The notes under the pieces: generated by a model | Told to the model about the DNA's origin: nothing | The model's input: only the letters and a program-made list of their open reading frames with translations | Databases searched by the model: none | Shown: positions 1 to 11,700 of the stretch, in pieces | Layout of the letters: every line of letters starts with the position of its first letter | Numbering within the stretch: position 1 is the first letter of the stretch | Program-made: the position numbers and the translations under genes | Source of the DNA: Oscillospiraceae bacterium | GTDB lineage: Bacteria; Bacillota; Clostridia; Oscillospirales; Ruminococcaceae | Length of the DNA: 54,005 nt | Direction: 5' to 3' | Assembly (NCBI GenBank): GCA_009784625.1 | Contig: WRBI01000012.1 | Span: 1-54,005, forward strand

Positions 1-1
1 C

Positions 2-106
2 CGCAGAATAAAGCGCTTCCGTCGCATTTTTACTCGCTACGACAAGCTGGACATCATGTTCATTACCTTTATTTTCTTCGCTTTCATCGTTGATACATTC
101 GCTTAA
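2..106 (+). mobile_element. IS5-type transposase, C-terminal end (cut by window edge)
   Basis: The first 34 codons read as the extreme C-terminus of a DDE transposase: Arg-rich segment, then the RRIFTRYDKLD block followed by a hydrophobic stretch ending in a TAA at 104-106. RR(I/V)xTRYDKL followed by a hydrophobic tail is the usual ending of IS5-family transposases. The rest of the gene, including its catalytic residues, lies outside the window, so activity cannot be judged. The short distance to the next ORF fragment suggests that the insertion sequence ends within a few tens of bases after the stop. Confidence 0.75.
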
Positions 107-301
107 TGTCAACAGACCCTAGTAAATGAGCTGAATGTTTTGTGCAGCGAGTTTGATGCGAAAGTGAATTGGCGCTGCCCGCTCAGTTCAATGCCCTGGA
201 CGCAAGAGCAAGAAAGCGATTTTAAGAGTAGAGCGGCCGAAGTATATGAAAAACTGAAAACAGAGCTATCTTCTGATTACGAGATAAAAAACGAACTGTG
301 A
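107..301 (+). pseudogene. Decapitated ORF next to the IS end
   Basis: In the same frame as the transposase and directly after its stop codon, about 60 codons stay open to TGA at 299-301, with no plausible start codon and no ribosome binding site. The composition is that of a real protein (WRCPLSSMPW followed by a charged helix ending YEIKNEL). It is most simply the 3' end of a host gene whose front part was removed or displaced by the insertion sequence. I do not recognise the family. Confidence 0.45.
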
Positions 302-340
302 GCAAAACAAAGAGCCACCCGCTAACCGGCGGGTGGCTCT
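301..340 (-). terminator. Rho-independent terminator of the str/rpo operon
   Basis: Perfect 12-bp inverted repeat (AGAGCCACCCGC at 311-322 and its complement at 329-340) with a 6-base loop. Reading on the minus strand it is followed by TTGTTTTGCT. It lies 17 bases past the tuf stop codon and ends the whole rpoB-tuf transcript. Confidence 0.85.
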
Positions 341-356
341 AGTTGTAGGGTGAATC

Positions 357-1550
357 TTAGTTGATTTTGATAACAACGCCCGAGCCAACGGTGCGGCCGC
401 CTTCGCGGATAGCGAAGCGCAGGCCTTCTTCGATGGCGATGGGGGTGATCAGCTCAACGTCCATCTCGACGTTATCGCCGGGCATACACATTTCAACGCC
501 TTCAGGCAGTGTGACCACGCCGGTTACGTCGGTTGTGCGGAAGTAGAATTGCGGGCGATAATTGTTAAAGAAAGGGGTGTGGCGGCCGCCTTCGCTTTGT
601 TTGAGGACGTAGACATTGCCGCGAAATTTGGTGAGCGGCTTGATCGAGCCGGGTTTGGCCAGAACTTGGCCGCGCTCGATGTCTGTGCGGTTTACGCCGC
701 GAAGCAGGGCGCCGATGTTGTCGCCGGCTTCAGCGTAATCAAGGATTTTGCGGAACATTTCAACGCCGGTAACAACCGACTTGCGGGTGTCGCGGATACC
801 GATGATTTCAACTTCTTCGCCGGTCTTGACTTGACCGCGCTCAACTCTGCCGGTGGCGACGGTGCCGCGGCCGGTGATGGTGAACACGTCTTCGACAGGC
901 ATAAGGAAAGGAAGTTCGGATTTGCGCTCAGGGGTGGGGATATAGCTGTCAACAGCAGCCATCAGCTCAAGCACAGGTTTGTACTCATCGCCGTTGATGT
1001 CCTCGCCGCCTTCGAGAGCTTTCAGGCCGCTGCCTTTGATAATAGGTGTGTCATCGCCGGGGAAGTCGTACTCGTTGAGCAGTTCGCGAACTTCCATTTC
1101 AACCAGCTCGATCAGCTCGTCGTCGTCGACCTGGTCAACTTTGTTCAGGAAGACAACGATATAAGGTACGCCAACCTGACGGGAAAGCAGGATGTGCTCA
1201 CGGGTCTGGGGCATCGGGCCGTCAGCGGCCGAAACAACCAGAATCGCGCCATCCATCTGAGCCGCACCGGTGATCATGTTCTTAACATAGTCGGCGTGCC
1301 CGGGGCAGTCAACGTGGGCGTAGTGGCGGTTTTCAGTTTCGTACTCAACGTGGGCGGTGTTGATGGTGATTCCGCGCTCTCTCTCTTCGGGAGCTTTGTC
1401 GATCATGTCGTAAGACATAACCTGGGCGCCGCCCTGTTTGGCGAGAGTTTTGGTGATGGCAGCGGTAAGGGTGGTTTTGCCGTGGTCAACGTGACCGATG
1501 GTGCCGATGTTAATATGAGGTTTGTTGCGTTCGAATTTTTGCTTGGCCAT
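357..1550 (-). CDS. tuf: Elongation factor Tu
   Basis: Cytosolic GTPase that brings aminoacyl-tRNA to the ribosomal A site. The 397-residue length is standard. G-domain motifs are intact: GHVDHGKT at residues 19-26, DCPGH at 81-85 and NKVD at 136-139; the catalytic His (H85) is present. Domains 2 and 3 follow with the usual [13 protein letters not shown] and [10 protein letters not shown] blocks. The ATG is preceded by a GGGAGG ribosome binding site. It is the last gene of the minus-strand operon after fusA (gap about 90 bases) and is followed by a strong terminator. No second tuf copy and no rpsJ is seen after it; the operon ends here. Confidence 0.98.
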   Translation of the reverse strand: MAKQKFERNKPHINIGTIGHVDHGKTTLTAAITKTLAKQGGAQVMSYDMIDKAPEERERGITINTAHVEYETENRHYAHVDCPGHADYVKNMITGAAQMDGAILVVSAADGPMPQTREHILLSRQVGVPYIVVFLNKVDQVDDDELIELVEMEVRELLNEYDFPGDDTPIIKGSGLKALEGGEDINGDEYKPVLELMAAVDSYIPTPERKSELPFLMPVEDVFTITGRGTVATGRVERGQVKTGEEVEIIGIRDTRKSVVTGVEMFRKILDYAEAGDNIGALLRGVNRTDIERGQVLAKPGSIKPLTKFRGNVYVLKQSEGGRHTPFFNNYRPQFYFRTTDVTGVVTLPEGVEMCMPGDNVEMDVELITPIAIEEGLRFAIREGGRTVGSGVVIKIN

Positions 1551-1640
1551 TTGTAAATTTTCCTCCCTTTATTTCAGGATTATACTCGTCTATCTTCCAA
1601 CTGCTATTGTAGCAAGATGTGCCTCAAATTGCAAGTGGTT

Positions 1641-3713
1641 CTAACCATTTTTGGAAATACCTTCTGCAATTGACTTTGGCACTTCGATATAGTGGGACGG
1701 TTCCATGGTGTATTGCCCCCGGCCCTGGGTCTTTGAGCGCATGTCGGTCGCGTAGCCGAACATCTCGGAAAGCGGCACGAACGCGTCGATTTGTTGGGCG
1801 CCGCCCACTGCGTTCATCCCCTGAATCTGGCCGCGGCGGCTGTTCAGGTCCCCGATTACGTCGCCCATATAATCTTCGGTGACGGTGACGGTCACTTTCA
1901 TGATCGGCTCAAGCACACAGGGGTCGGCTTTTGCCATACACTCTTTGAACGCCATCGAGCCCGCGATCTTAAAGGCCATTTCTGAGGAGTCAACTTCGTG
2001 GTAAGAGCCGTCGTAAACGGTGGCGATGACGTCTACCACCGGGTAGCCGGCCACAATTCCGGCGTGCATAGCGCCTTGAATCCCCTGATCGATCGGGTTG
2101 ATATACTCTTTGGGGATCGCGCCGCCCACGATTTTGTTTTCGAACAGGTAACCCTTGCCGCTCTCGTTGGGGGATATCCGCAGCTTGACGTGGCCGAATT
2201 GGCCTCGGCCGCCCGACTGGCGCGCGTACTTGGTGTCCGACTCGGCGGTCTTGCGGATGGTTTCTTTGTAGGCGACCTGGGGTTTGCCGACATTGGCTTC
2301 GACCTTGAACTCGCGCAGCAACCGGTCAACAATGATCTCAAGATGAAGCTCACCCATCCCGGCGATGATGGTCTGCCCGGTTTCCTGATCGGTGTAAAAG
2401 CGGAAAGTCGGGTCTTCTTCGGCCAGTTTTTGCAGGGCGATGCTCATTTTTTCCTGACCGGCTTTGGTTTTGGGCTCGATCGCTACCCGGATAACCGGAT
2501 CGGGGAACTCCATCGACTCAAGGATGATCGGGTGTTTCTGATCACAGAGCGTATCGCCGGTTGTGGTGTTCTTCAGCCCGACCGCGGCGGCAATGTCACC
2601 TGCATAGCAGATTTCAAGATCCTGCCTGTGGTTGGCGTGCATCTGAACAATTCGGCCGACCCGCTCGGTGTTGTCTTTGGTCGAGTTGTAGACCCCGGTG
2701 CCCGAGCTGAGTGTGCCCGAATAGATGCGGAAGAAACACAGCTTGCCCACAAAGGGGTCGGTGGCGATTTTGAAAGCCAGCGCGGAGAACGGCGCGTCGT
2801 CTGAGGATGGGCGGGAGTCTTCCCCGTCGGTTTTGGGGTTGATCCCTTTGATGTCCTCAATGTCTGTGGGCGCGGGCATGTAGTCCACAATCGCGTCCAA
2901 CAGCTTTTGTACGCCCTTGTTCTTGTAGGATGTTCCGCAGACTACGGGAACCATCGTATTGGCCAGAGCAGCCGCCCGAACCGCCCGCTTGACGTCTTCA
3001 ACCGGCAACTCTTCCTCGCCGCCCAGATAGCGCTCCATCAGTTCTTCGTCCTGCTCCGCGACCGATTCCATCAGCTTGGCGTGCATATCCTTGGCAACGT
3101 CCAAAAGGTCTGCCGGAATTTCTTCCACCCGGATGTCTTTGCCCAAGTCGTCGTAATAGACATAAGCTTTCATCTCAACCAAGTCGACGATTCCTTTAAA
3201 GGTATCCTCAGCCCCGATCGGGATTTGGATAGGCACTGCATTGCACTTGAGGCGGTCGTGCATCATCTCAACCACACGGAAGAAGTCGGCGCCCATGATA
3301 TCCATTTTGTTGACGTAGGCCATCCGCGGTACGCGGTATTTGTCGGCCTGGCGCCAAACGGTTTCTGACTGCGGCTCGACCCCGCCCTTGGCGCAAAACA
3401 CGGTAACTGAGCCGTCCAGCACCCGCAGCGAGCGCTCGACTTCGACGGTGAAGTCAACGTGCCCGGGGGTGTCTATGATGTTGATTCTATGGCCGTTCCA
3501 GAAGGCAGTAGTGGCAGCGGAGGTGATTGTGATCCCTCTTTCCTGCTCCTGCTCCATCCAGTCCATTGTTGCGGCGCCCTCGTGAACCTCGCCAATTTTA
3601 TAGGTTCTTCCGGTGTAGTAAAGAATACGCTCGGTCGTGGTCGTTTTACCAGCATCAATGTGGGCCATTATGCCTATATTCCGAGTAAGTTCTAAGGCCA
3701 CTTCTCTTGGCAT
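1641..3713 (-). CDS. fusA: Elongation factor G
   Basis: Translational GTPase that drives tRNA-mRNA translocation. The start is set at the ATG at 3713, giving [12 protein letters not shown] and 690 residues, because AAGGAGG lies 7 bases upstream; an open frame 15 codons longer exists but has no ribosome binding site and starts inside repeat DNA. P-loop AHIDAGKT is at residues 17-24, followed by DTPGHVDF and NKMD, the ribosome-contacting domain IV and the C-terminal [12 protein letters not shown] block. A ~110-bp dispersed repeat separates it from rpsG upstream. Confidence 0.97.
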   Translation of the reverse strand: MPREVALELTRNIGIMAHIDAGKTTTTERILYYTGRTYKIGEVHEGAATMDWMEQEQERGITITSAATTAFWNGHRINIIDTPGHVDFTVEVERSLRVLDGSVTVFCAKGGVEPQSETVWRQADKYRVPRMAYVNKMDIMGADFFRVVEMMHDRLKCNAVPIQIPIGAEDTFKGIVDLVEMKAYVYYDDLGKDIRVEEIPADLLDVAKDMHAKLMESVAEQDEELMERYLGGEEELPVEDVKRAVRAAALANTMVPVVCGTSYKNKGVQKLLDAIVDYMPAPTDIEDIKGINPKTDGEDSRPSSDDAPFSALAFKIATDPFVGKLCFFRIYSGTLSSGTGVYNSTKDNTERVGRIVQMHANHRQDLEICYAGDIAAAVGLKNTTTGDTLCDQKHPIILESMEFPDPVIRVAIEPKTKAGQEKMSIALQKLAEEDPTFRFYTDQETGQTIIAGMGELHLEIIVDRLLREFKVEANVGKPQVAYKETIRKTAESDTKYARQSGGRGQFGHVKLRISPNESGKGYLFENKIVGGAIPKEYINPIDQGIQGAMHAGIVAGYPVVDVIATVYDGSYHEVDSSEMAFKIAGSMAFKECMAKADPCVLEPIMKVTVTVTEDYMGDVIGDLNSRRGQIQGMNAVGGAQQIDAFVPLSEMFGYATDMRSKTQGRGQYTMEPSHYIEVPKSIAEGISKNG

Positions 3714-3734
3714 AAAGTCCTCCTTGGGTTTAAT

Positions 3735-3853
3735 CAATGGACAATTGACAGTTGACAATTGACAATTATGGTGTCCGCTACGCGGACGTTATTCAAAACA
3801 TTGCGTAGCGATACATTCATTGTCAATTGTACATTGTAAATTGTTAATTGTGA
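3735..3853. repeat. Dispersed palindromic repeat, copy A
   Basis: AT-rich arms made of reiterated CAATTGACA/TGTCAATTG units flank a core with GTGTCCGCTACGCGGAC and TTGCGTAGCGATAC. A second, clearly related copy in the same plus-strand orientation lies at 41083-41190. The arms are imperfect inverted repeats, so the element can fold, as MITE-like elements do. It sits between rpsG and fusA inside the operon without obviously ending transcription. No target duplication is obvious. Confidence 0.75.
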
Positions 3854-3854
3854 A

Positions 3855-4325
3855 CTACCAGCGGTAGTGTGCGAATGCGCGGTTGGCTTCGGCCATTTTG
3901 TGGGTGTCGTCCCGCTTTTTGCAGGCGCCGCCCGTGCTGTTCAGGGCGTCCATCAATTCACCGGCCAGGCGCTCTCTCATGGTTTTTTCATTGCGCTTTC
4001 TTGAAAAGCTGGTCAACCAGCGCAGGCCCAGGGTCTGTCTGCGTTCCGGGCGCACTTCAATCGGCACCTGGTAGGTCGCGCCGCCGACACGGCGGGCTTT
4101 AACCTCCAGCACCGGCATGATGTTTTCCATAGCGGTTTCAAAAGCGTCCAGCGGTTCTTTGCCTGTCTTTTCGCGAACGATGTCAAACGCGCCGTAAACA
4201 ATTTTTTGGGACACGCCTTTTTTGCCATCCAGCATAATGCTGTTGATCAGGCGGGTTACCAGCTTGGAATTGTACAGCGGATCAGGCAAGACATCGCGCT
4301 TTGCGATCGTTCCTCTTCTTGGCAC
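3855..4325 (-). CDS. rpsG: 30S ribosomal protein S7
   Basis: Primary 16S rRNA-binding protein that organises the head of the 30S subunit. The real start is a GTG at 4325 (protein begins [16 protein letters not shown], 156 residues, the normal size), 8 bases after AAGGAGGG; the longer open frame upstream with an ATG at 4433 has no S7 homology. Conserved blocks seen are the [14 protein letters not shown] helix and the C-terminal [16 protein letters not shown]. It follows rpsL in the usual str order. Confidence 0.96.
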   Translation of the reverse strand: MPRRGTIAKRDVLPDPLYNSKLVTRLINSIMLDGKKGVSQKIVYGAFDIVREKTGKEPLDAFETAMENIMPVLEVKARRVGGATYQVPIEVRPERRQTLGLRWLTSFSRKRNEKTMRERLAGELMDALNSTGGACKKRDDTHKMAEANRAFAHYRW

Positions 4326-4467
4326 TTCGCTTCCCTCCTTCATAAGGATGAATTCATCGGTACTCGAAAGCGTCAAAACTCCCGTTGCCCAAGAAATCGG
4401 AAACATATATATGTTAACCGTTTTTCCCGGCAATCAATCTAAATATTAGACTTTGTTGGGCAGTTTC

Positions 4468-4884
4468 TTACTTTGCTTTGGGCCGTTTGGCACCATACTT
4501 GCTTCTTGACTGCTTGCGGTTGGCTACGCCCTGGGTATCCAGCGTGCCGCGAACGATGTGGTAACGGCAGCCAGGCAGGTCTTTGACACGCCCGCCGCGG
4601 ATCAAGACAACGCTGTGCTCTTGCAGGTTGTGCCCTTCGCCCGGGATATAGGCCGTCACTTCGATCTGGTTTGAGAGCTTGACACGGGCAACTTTGCGCA
4701 GAGCCGAGTTCGGCTTCTTGGGTGTCGCGGTACGAATGGCCGTGCAGACGCCTCTCTTTTGGGGGGAATCGTGGTCGGTCATGATCCGCTTTTTCGAGTT
4801 CAGCCCTTTGAGCAGCGCGGGGGATGTGCTCTTGGTCACCAGAACCTCCCGGCCTTTTCTCACCAATTGGTTAAAGGTTGGCAT
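4468..4884 (-). CDS. rpsL: 30S ribosomal protein S12
   Basis: Decoding-centre protein of the small subunit, 138 residues. The accuracy loop [11 protein letters not shown] carries wild-type lysines, so the sequence does not predict streptomycin resistance, and the second conserved loop reads [16 protein letters not shown]. The ATG is preceded by AAAGGAGAA. It follows rpoC directly; the L7Ae-like gene often found between rpoC and rpsL in other Firmicutes is absent. Confidence 0.97.
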   Translation of the reverse strand: MPTFNQLVRKGREVLVTKSTSPALLKGLNSKKRIMTDHDSPQKRGVCTAIRTATPKKPNSALRKVARVKLSNQIEVTAYIPGEGHNLQEHSVVLIRGGRVKDLPGCRYHIVRGTLDTQGVANRKQSRSKYGAKRPKAK

Positions 4885-4944
4885 ATGGGTTCTCCTTTCT
4901 CAAATAATTATCGATAAGCGATATTCGCCATCAATCGCACTTGT

Positions 4945-4967
4945 GGGGCGCGGGTTATTCGCGCCCC
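4945..4967 (-). other. Hairpin between rpoC and rpsL
   Basis: Perfect 8-bp stem GGGGCGCG/CGCGCCCC with a 7-base loop in the 148-base gap. No T-run follows on the minus strand, so it is more likely an RNA processing or stabilising structure than a full terminator; partial attenuation of the ribosomal genes is possible. Confidence 0.4.
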
Positions 4968-5032
4968 AAAGATTTTATCACTTATTACCGGTTCTTGTCA
5001 AGAGACTTTGTCGAATTTTACAAAGCCGGCGG

Positions 5033-8000
5033 TTATTCGGCCCGCTCGATGAAGATCGGGGTATTGAACGGCATCCCGCGGTTTGTGGGGGGTTCGGGCT
5101 CTTCCCGCCGGTCGTCTTCTTCGGCCTGCTTGATGGCTTTGTCAAACGCGGTGGGGATGGGGATGGACCGGCGGTCCTTCTCGAATTTTGAGTAGACCAC
5201 GGTGCCGGTGCCGGCCGGGATGAGCTTGCCGATGATGACATTTTCTTTCAGCCCGACCAGCGGGTCGACCTTGCCCTGGATGGCCGCTTCGGTGAGCACG
5301 CGTGTGGTTTCTTGGAAAGCCGCGGCGCTCATAAAACTTTCGGTAGCCAGGGAGGCTTTGGTGATACCGAGCAGGAGCGGGGTACTGCCGGCCGGCTGGC
5401 GGGTGCCGCCGTCCAGGCTGTTCAGCTGGGCGATGTGGGCGTTTGCCTGATTGAACTCGTGCTTTGAAACGACCGAGCCGGTAATCAGGTCGGTGTCGCC
5501 TTGGTCGTCGATCTTGATCTTACGCATCATCTGCCGGACAATGACCTCAATGTGTTTGTCGTTGATGTCAACGCCCTGTGTGCGGTAGACCCGCTGGACT
5601 TCCTGAATCAGGTAATCCTGCACGGCCAGCTCGCCGTTGACCAGCAAAAACTCGGCCGGTTCGACCGAACCCTCGGTCAGCAGAGCGCCCTTTTCGACCA
5701 CATCCCCCTCGGATACTTTGAGGGTTGTGCCGTAGATGACCTGTTTTTCAAAGCGCTCACCGGTCTCGCCGTTTGTGACCACTACAAAATCGTTGCCTTT
5801 GGGGTCTTTTTCAAAGCTGATGACCCCGTCGATGTGCGCGATGATGACCGCGTTTTTGGGTTTTCGCGCTTCAAAGAGTTCTTCGACGCGGGGCAGACCT
5901 TGGGTGATGTCACTGGCTGATGCGATACCGCCGGTGTGGAAGGTGCGCATGGTCAGCTGGGTGCCCGGCTCGCCGATCGACTGGGCCGCGATGACCCCGA
6001 CCGCTTCGCCGATGGCGATGGGCTGGCCGTTCGCGAGGTTTGAGCCGTAACATTTGGAGCAGACGCCGTTCTCGCTCTGGCAACCCAACAGCGAGCGGAT
6101 GGTCAATGTTTTATGCCCGGCGGCGGCGACCCGCTCGGCGTCCATTTCGGTCATCATATTGTCTTTGGATGCGATCACTTCGCCGGTGTTCGGGTCAAGG
6201 ACATCCTCAACCGGGTAACGGCCAAGCAGGCGCTCGGAAAACTCTTCGATGACCCGCCCGCTATCCAAAATCTCGTGGACGACCACGCCCGTGGTCGTTC
6301 CGCAATCTTCTTCGCGGATGATGACTTCTTGAGAGACGTCAACAAGGCGGCGGGTGAGGTACCCGGAGTCGGCGGTGCGCAGAGCGGTGTCGGCAAGACC
6401 CTTGCGCGCGCCCCGGCTGGAGTTGAAGTACTCTAGGATATTGAGCCCCTCGCGGTAGTTGGATCGGATGGGAATCTCGATCGCGCGGCCGGAGGTGTTG
6501 GCGATCAGCCCGCGCATACCGGCCAGCTGTCTGATCTGGTCCATGCTGCCGCGCGCGCCCGAGTCGGCCATCATAAAGATGGGGTTTTCGGGACCGAAGC
6601 TGCCTTGAAGCGCGTCTTTAACCCGCTGTGTGGTGTCGTTCCAGGTTTTGATAACCCGCTCATACCGCACTTTTTCGGAGATCAGCCCCCGGTCGTACCG
6701 GGCCTGGATCTCATCGATCTTGGTTTCGGCTTCTGCGAGGTAAAGTTTTTTCTCTTCCGGGATGACCGCGTCGGATACCGAGACGGTGATCGCGCTCTTT
6801 GTGCTGTACTTAAAGCCGAGCGTCTTGATTTTGTCGAGCACTTCGGCGGTGCGTGCGGTACCGTGCCGGGCGATACACCGGTCGATGATCTTGCCCAGCT
6901 CTTTCTTGCGGACAAGGTAGCTGATTTCCAGCTCAAACTGGCTGTCCGCATCAGTTCTGTCCACAAATCCCAAGTCCTGGGGGATCGGCTCGTTGAAGAT
7001 GATCCGCCCGACGGTTGTGTCGATCAGCTTGCTGCGCGCGCCGCTTTCTAATTCGCGGGTGATCCGCACTTTGATGGGTGCGTGCAGTTCGATCACGCCG
7101 GTCTGGTAGGCCATGATCGCTTCAGCCGGGTTGCGGAACGCCTTGCCGGCGCCGCGCTCGTGTTCACCCATTTTGGTCAGGTAGTAAGAGCCGAGTACCA
7201 TATCCTGTGTGGGGACAGCAACCGGCCGGCCATCGGATGGCTTGAGCAGGTTGTTGGCGGCCAGCATCAGGAATCGGGCTTCGCTCTGCGCTTCAGCTGA
7301 GAGCGGTACGTGTACGGCCATCTGGTCGCCGTCAAAGTCGGCGTTGTAAGCGGTACAGACCAGTGGGTGAAGCTTGAGCGCACGGCCCTCAACCAGCACC
7401 GGCTCAAAGGCCTGAATCCCGAGACGGTGAAGGGTGGGCGCGCGATTGAGCAGCACCGGGTGGTCTTTGATCACGACTTCGAGTGCGTCCCAGACTTCTT
7501 TGGAAGTCGCGCGTTCAACCATTTTTCTGGCCTGCTTTGCGTTTTGTGCATCCTTATTGTCGACCAGCCGCTTCATGACAAAAGGCTTGAACAGCTCGAT
7601 GGCCATCTCTTTGGGCAGGCCGCACTGGTACATCTTGAGTTCCGGCCCGACCACGATAACCGAACGGCCTGAGTAGTCAACCCGTTTACCCAGCAGGTTT
7701 TGGCGGAAGCGGCCCTGTTTGCCCTTAAGCATGTCGGAAAGCGATTTGAGCGGGCGGTTGTTCGGCCCGGTAACCGGGCGGCCGCGGCGGCCGTTGTCGA
7801 TCAGCGCGTCTACCGCTTCTTGAAGCATCCGCTTTTCGTTGCGCACGATGATGTCGGGCGCGCCAAGGTCAAGCAGCTTGTTCAGCCGGTTGTTGCGGTT
7901 GATCACCCGGCGGTAAAGGTCGTTGAGGTCGGAAGTCGCGAACCGGCCGCCGTCCAGCTGTACCATCGGGCGGATTTCGGGCGGGATTACCGGCACAACA

Positions 8001-8683
8001 TCCATGATCATCCACTCGGGTTTGTTCCCCGAAGTGCGGAAAGCCTCGACGATTTCCAGCCGCTTGAGGGTCTTGGCGCGTTTTTGGCCGGTGGCTGTCT
8101 TCAACTCTTCCTTGAGTTCAACCGACAGGGCGGGGATATCCACCTGTTCAAGCAGCTTCTTGACGGCTTCGGCGCCCATTCCGGCTTCGAAATCGTCCTC
8201 ATATGCTTCTTTTAGCTCACGGTACTCTTTTTCGGTGAGCAGGGTGTACTTTTTGAGATTGGTGCGGCCCGGGTCAATGACGATGTAGGCCGCGAAATAC
8301 AAAACCTTTTCGAGCAGGCGGGGGCTCATGTTGAGCAGCAGCCCCATCCGTGAGGATGTGCCTTTGAAGTACCAGATGTGCGAGACCGAAGCGGCTAGTT
8401 CAATGTGGCCCATCCGCTCTCTGCGCACTTTTGAACGTGTAACCTCAACGCCGCACCGCTCGCATATTTTGCCTTTATACCGAATCCGCTTATACCGTCC
8501 GCAGTAACACTCCCAGTCCTTTTGTGGGCCAAAGATGCGCTCACAAAAGAGGCCCTCACGCTCTGGTTTGAGTGTTCTGTAGTTGATGGTTTCGGGCTTT
8601 TTTACCTCGCCATACGACCACTCCCGAATTGAGTCGGGCGAGGCCAGGCCAATCTTCATGGATTCAAATACATTAAATTCCAA
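5033..8683 (-). CDS. rpoC: DNA-directed RNA polymerase subunit beta'
   Basis: Largest catalytic subunit of RNA polymerase, 1216 residues. The N-terminal zinc site uses C59, C61, C74 and C77. The active-site motif NADFDGD at 447-453 supplies the three Mg-binding aspartates (D449, D451, D453). The second Cys cluster (CGTT... [11 protein letters not shown]), the bridge-helix/trigger-loop region and the C-terminal [19 protein letters not shown] segment are in order. It lies 70 bases after rpoB and is co-transcribed with it. Confidence 0.98.
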   Translation of the reverse strand: MEFNVFESMKIGLASPDSIREWSYGEVKKPETINYRTLKPEREGLFCERIFGPQKDWECYCGRYKRIRYKGKICERCGVEVTRSKVRRERMGHIELAASVSHIWYFKGTSSRMGLLLNMSPRLLEKVLYFAAYIVIDPGRTNLKKYTLLTEKEYRELKEAYEDDFEAGMGAEAVKKLLEQVDIPALSVELKEELKTATGQKRAKTLKRLEIVEAFRTSGNKPEWMIMDVVPVIPPEIRPMVQLDGGRFATSDLNDLYRRVINRNNRLNKLLDLGAPDIIVRNEKRMLQEAVDALIDNGRRGRPVTGPNNRPLKSLSDMLKGKQGRFRQNLLGKRVDYSGRSVIVVGPELKMYQCGLPKEMAIELFKPFVMKRLVDNKDAQNAKQARKMVERATSKEVWDALEVVIKDHPVLLNRAPTLHRLGIQAFEPVLVEGRALKLHPLVCTAYNADFDGDQMAVHVPLSAEAQSEARFLMLAANNLLKPSDGRPVAVPTQDMVLGSYYLTKMGEHERGAGKAFRNPAEAIMAYQTGVIELHAPIKVRITRELESGARSKLIDTTVGRIIFNEPIPQDLGFVDRTDADSQFELEISYLVRKKELGKIIDRCIARHGTARTAEVLDKIKTLGFKYSTKSAITVSVSDAVIPEEKKLYLAEAETKIDEIQARYDRGLISEKVRYERVIKTWNDTTQRVKDALQGSFGPENPIFMMADSGARGSMDQIRQLAGMRGLIANTSGRAIEIPIRSNYREGLNILEYFNSSRGARKGLADTALRTADSGYLTRRLVDVSQEVIIREEDCGTTTGVVVHEILDSGRVIEEFSERLLGRYPVEDVLDPNTGEVIASKDNMMTEMDAERVAAAGHKTLTIRSLLGCQSENGVCSKCYGSNLANGQPIAIGEAVGVIAAQSIGEPGTQLTMRTFHTGGIASASDITQGLPRVEELFEARKPKNAVIIAHIDGVISFEKDPKGNDFVVVTNGETGERFEKQVIYGTTLKVSEGDVVEKGALLTEGSVEPAEFLLVNGELAVQDYLIQEVQRVYRTQGVDINDKHIEVIVRQMMRKIKIDDQGDTDLITGSVVSKHEFNQANAHIAQLNSLDGGTRQPAGSTPLLLGITKASLATESFMSAAAFQETTRVLTEAAIQGKVDPLVGLKENVIIGKLIPAGTGTVVYSKFEKDRRSIPIPTAFDKAIKQAEEDDRREEPEPPTNRGMPFNTPIFIERAE

Positions 8684-8753
8684 GTAAAAACCCTGCCTTC
8701 CGTAAATCTATATTAAGTCTTGTCATTGTTAAACAGGCCAGGCTGATCTGTGC

Positions 8754-11700
8754 TTATTCTTCGCTGTCTTCATCATCGTCGAACAGATCATCCTCGTCCT
8801 CGTCATCGTCCTCATCGTCGTCCGGATCATCACCCAAAAGGTCGTTGTCCAGGTCGGGGTCTTCGATCTCAAAGCCACTTTCGCGCAATTCGCCGTCTAC
8901 TTCGACGGTTTCGAACAGCTCGTCTTCCTTGACGTTCAGACCCATGTTGTCGTCGTCAAAGCTTTGTTTGAGGTCGATTTCCTTGTTGTCCTTATCCAGC
9001 ACCTTAACGTCAAGTGCAAGCGACTGAAGCTCTTTGATCAGAACTTTAAAGCTTTCGGGAATGCCCGGCTTGGGTACGTTTTGCCCCTTGATGATCGACT
9101 CATAGGTCTTTACGCGGCCGACAATGTCATCCGACTTAACGGTGAGGATTTCCTGGAGGGTGTAGGCCGCGCCGTAAGCTTCGAGCGCCCAGACTTCCAT
9201 CTCACCAAAGCGCTGGCCGCCGAACTGTGCCTTGCCGCCCAGCGGCTGCTGGGTGACCAGCGAGTACGGCCCGGTCGAGCGGGCGTGAATCTTATCGTCA
9301 ACCAGATGGTGCAGTTTTAAGAAGTACATATAGCCGACAGTTACCTGACTGTCGAACGGCTCGCCCGTGCGCCCGTCGTAGACGGTGCTCTTGCCGTCCT
9401 GTGAGTAACCGGCCTGCTCAAGGGTTTCCATAATGTCGTACTCGTTTGCGCCGTCAAAGACCGGGGTCATGATCTTCCAGCCCAGCTGTTTGGCCGCGCG
9501 GCCCAAGTGAACTTCAAGTACTTGCCCCACGTTCATGCGGGATGGCACACCCAGCGGGTTGAGCACGATGTCCAGCGGGGTGCCGTCCGGCAGGTAAGGC
9601 ATATCCTCGGCCGGCAGAACCTGAGAGACAACACCCTTGTTGCCGTGCCGGCCGGCCATCTTGTCGCCCACCGAGATTTTTCTCTTCTGCGCGATATAAC
9701 AGCGAACGGCCATGTTTACACCCGGGCTGAGTTCGTCTGAGTTCTCGCGGGTAAAGACTTTGACGTCCACGATAATCCCGTACTCACCGTGGGGTACGCG
9801 CAGGGAGGTATCCCGCACTTCTCTGGCCTTTTCGCCGAATATGGCGCGCAGCAGGCGCTCTTCGGCGTTCAGCTCGGTTTCGCCTTTGGGCGTTACTTTA
9901 CCGACCAGGATGTCCCCGGCCCGCACTTCGGCGCCGATTCGGATGATCCCGCGCTCGTCCAGTTCACGCAGAACATCTTCGCCCACGTTGGGGATATCCC
10001 GGGTGATTTCTTCCGGCCCGAGTTTTGTGTCCCGGGCTTCGATCTCGTACTCCTCAATGTGGATAGAGGTGAACAAATCGTCCCGCAAAAGCCGCTCGTT
10101 GATGAGTACGGCGTCTTCGTAATTGTAACCCTCCCAGGTCATGAACGCGATCAACACGTTTTTGCCCAGCGCGATTTCGCTGTTTTCGGTGGCCGGGCCG
10201 TCGGCCAGCACATCCCCGACTTTAACCTCATCGCCCACATCTACGATCGGGCGCTGGTTGATGCAGGTTCCCTGGTTTGAGCGCATGAACTTGGTCAGCT
10301 GGTAGCTTTCCACCCGCCCGACGTTGTCCCTGACCTGTACTTCGCGGGCACTGGCCTTGACCACCGTGCCCTCGGTTTGGCTGACGATCACAACGCCTGA
10401 GTCAATGGCCGCCTTATACTCCATCCCGGTGCCGATGATCGGGCTTTCCGGCCGGAGGAGAGGGACGGCCTGGCGCTGCATGTTCGAGCCCATCAGGGCG
10501 CGGTTGGCGTCGTCGTTTTCAAGGAAAGGGATCATCGCGGTGGCGACAGACACCACCATTTTGGGGGATACATCCATAAACTCGACCCGGTCGGCCGGCA
10601 CCTCAAGGATGGTGTCCCGAAAACGGACGGTGACCCGCTTGTCGGCGAACCGGCTCTCTTCATCCAGCGGTTCGTTGGCTTGGGCGACGATGTAGTTGTC
10701 CTCCACATCGGCGGTCATATAGACCACTTCGCTCAATACCCGGCCGGTTTCTTTGTCTACCCGGCGGTAAGGGGATTCGATAAACCCGTATTCGTTGATC
10801 CGCGCGAATGTCGCGAGATACGAGATGAGACCGATGTTCGGGCCTTCCGGCGTCTCGATCGGGCACATCCGCCCGTAGTGGCTGTAGTGAACGTCGCGCA
10901 CTTCGAACGAAGCACGGTCCCGCGAAAGGCCGCCCGGGCCAAGCGCGGAAAGCCTGCGCTTGTGGGTCAATTCAGCCAGTGGGTTGGTTTGATCCATAAA
11001 TTGGCTGAGCGGGGAAGACCCGAAAAACTCTTTGATGGCCGCCATCACCGGCCGGATGTTGATCAGCGCCTGAGGTGTGATCACTTCCATATCCTGGCTC
11101 TGGGTAGTCATCCGCTCACGGATAACGCGCTCCATGCGCGAGAAACCGATCCGGAACTGGTTTTGAAGCAGTTCACCCACCGAGCGGATCCGCCGGTTGC
11201 CGAGATGGTCAATGTCGTCGATGTTTCCGATCCCCTTGCTCAGGCCGAACACATAGTTGATGGAAGAGAAGATGTCGTCTTTGATGATATGCTTGGGGAT
11301 CAGGTCATCCACCCGCTCGGCGATGGTTTTCTTTAGGGTTTCTTCATCGCCGGTCGAATCGAGAATCTCGCGGAGCACGCCAAAGCGGACTTTTTCGTTG
11401 ATGCCAAGCGGCAGGCAGTCAAAGCCGACAAAGTCGTGGATGTTGACCATCCCGTTGGATACGACTTTGATTTCCAGATCGCCGATCTTGAGGAAAGCCA
11501 TGTCGACCCCGGCCTTTTCGATCTCTTCGGCCAGTGCGCGGGTTACGATGGTGCCCTCGTCGGCCATCAGCTCGCCGGTCAGGGGGTTGATGACCGGCTT
11601 GGACAGTGTTTGTCCGGCAAGGCGGCCGGAAATCGCCAGCTTCTTGTTGTATTTGTAGCGGCCCACCCGGCTCAGGTCATACCGGCGGGGGTCGAAAAAC

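Noticed and set aside
549-1556. Long plus-strand open frame opposite tuf
   Set aside because: Antisense shadow of a highly conserved gene; no ribosome binding site and no recognisable domain.
3714-3758. 15-codon N-terminal extension of EF-G
   Set aside because: AAGGAGG directly precedes the standard MPREVALEL start; the extension comes from repeat-flanking DNA.
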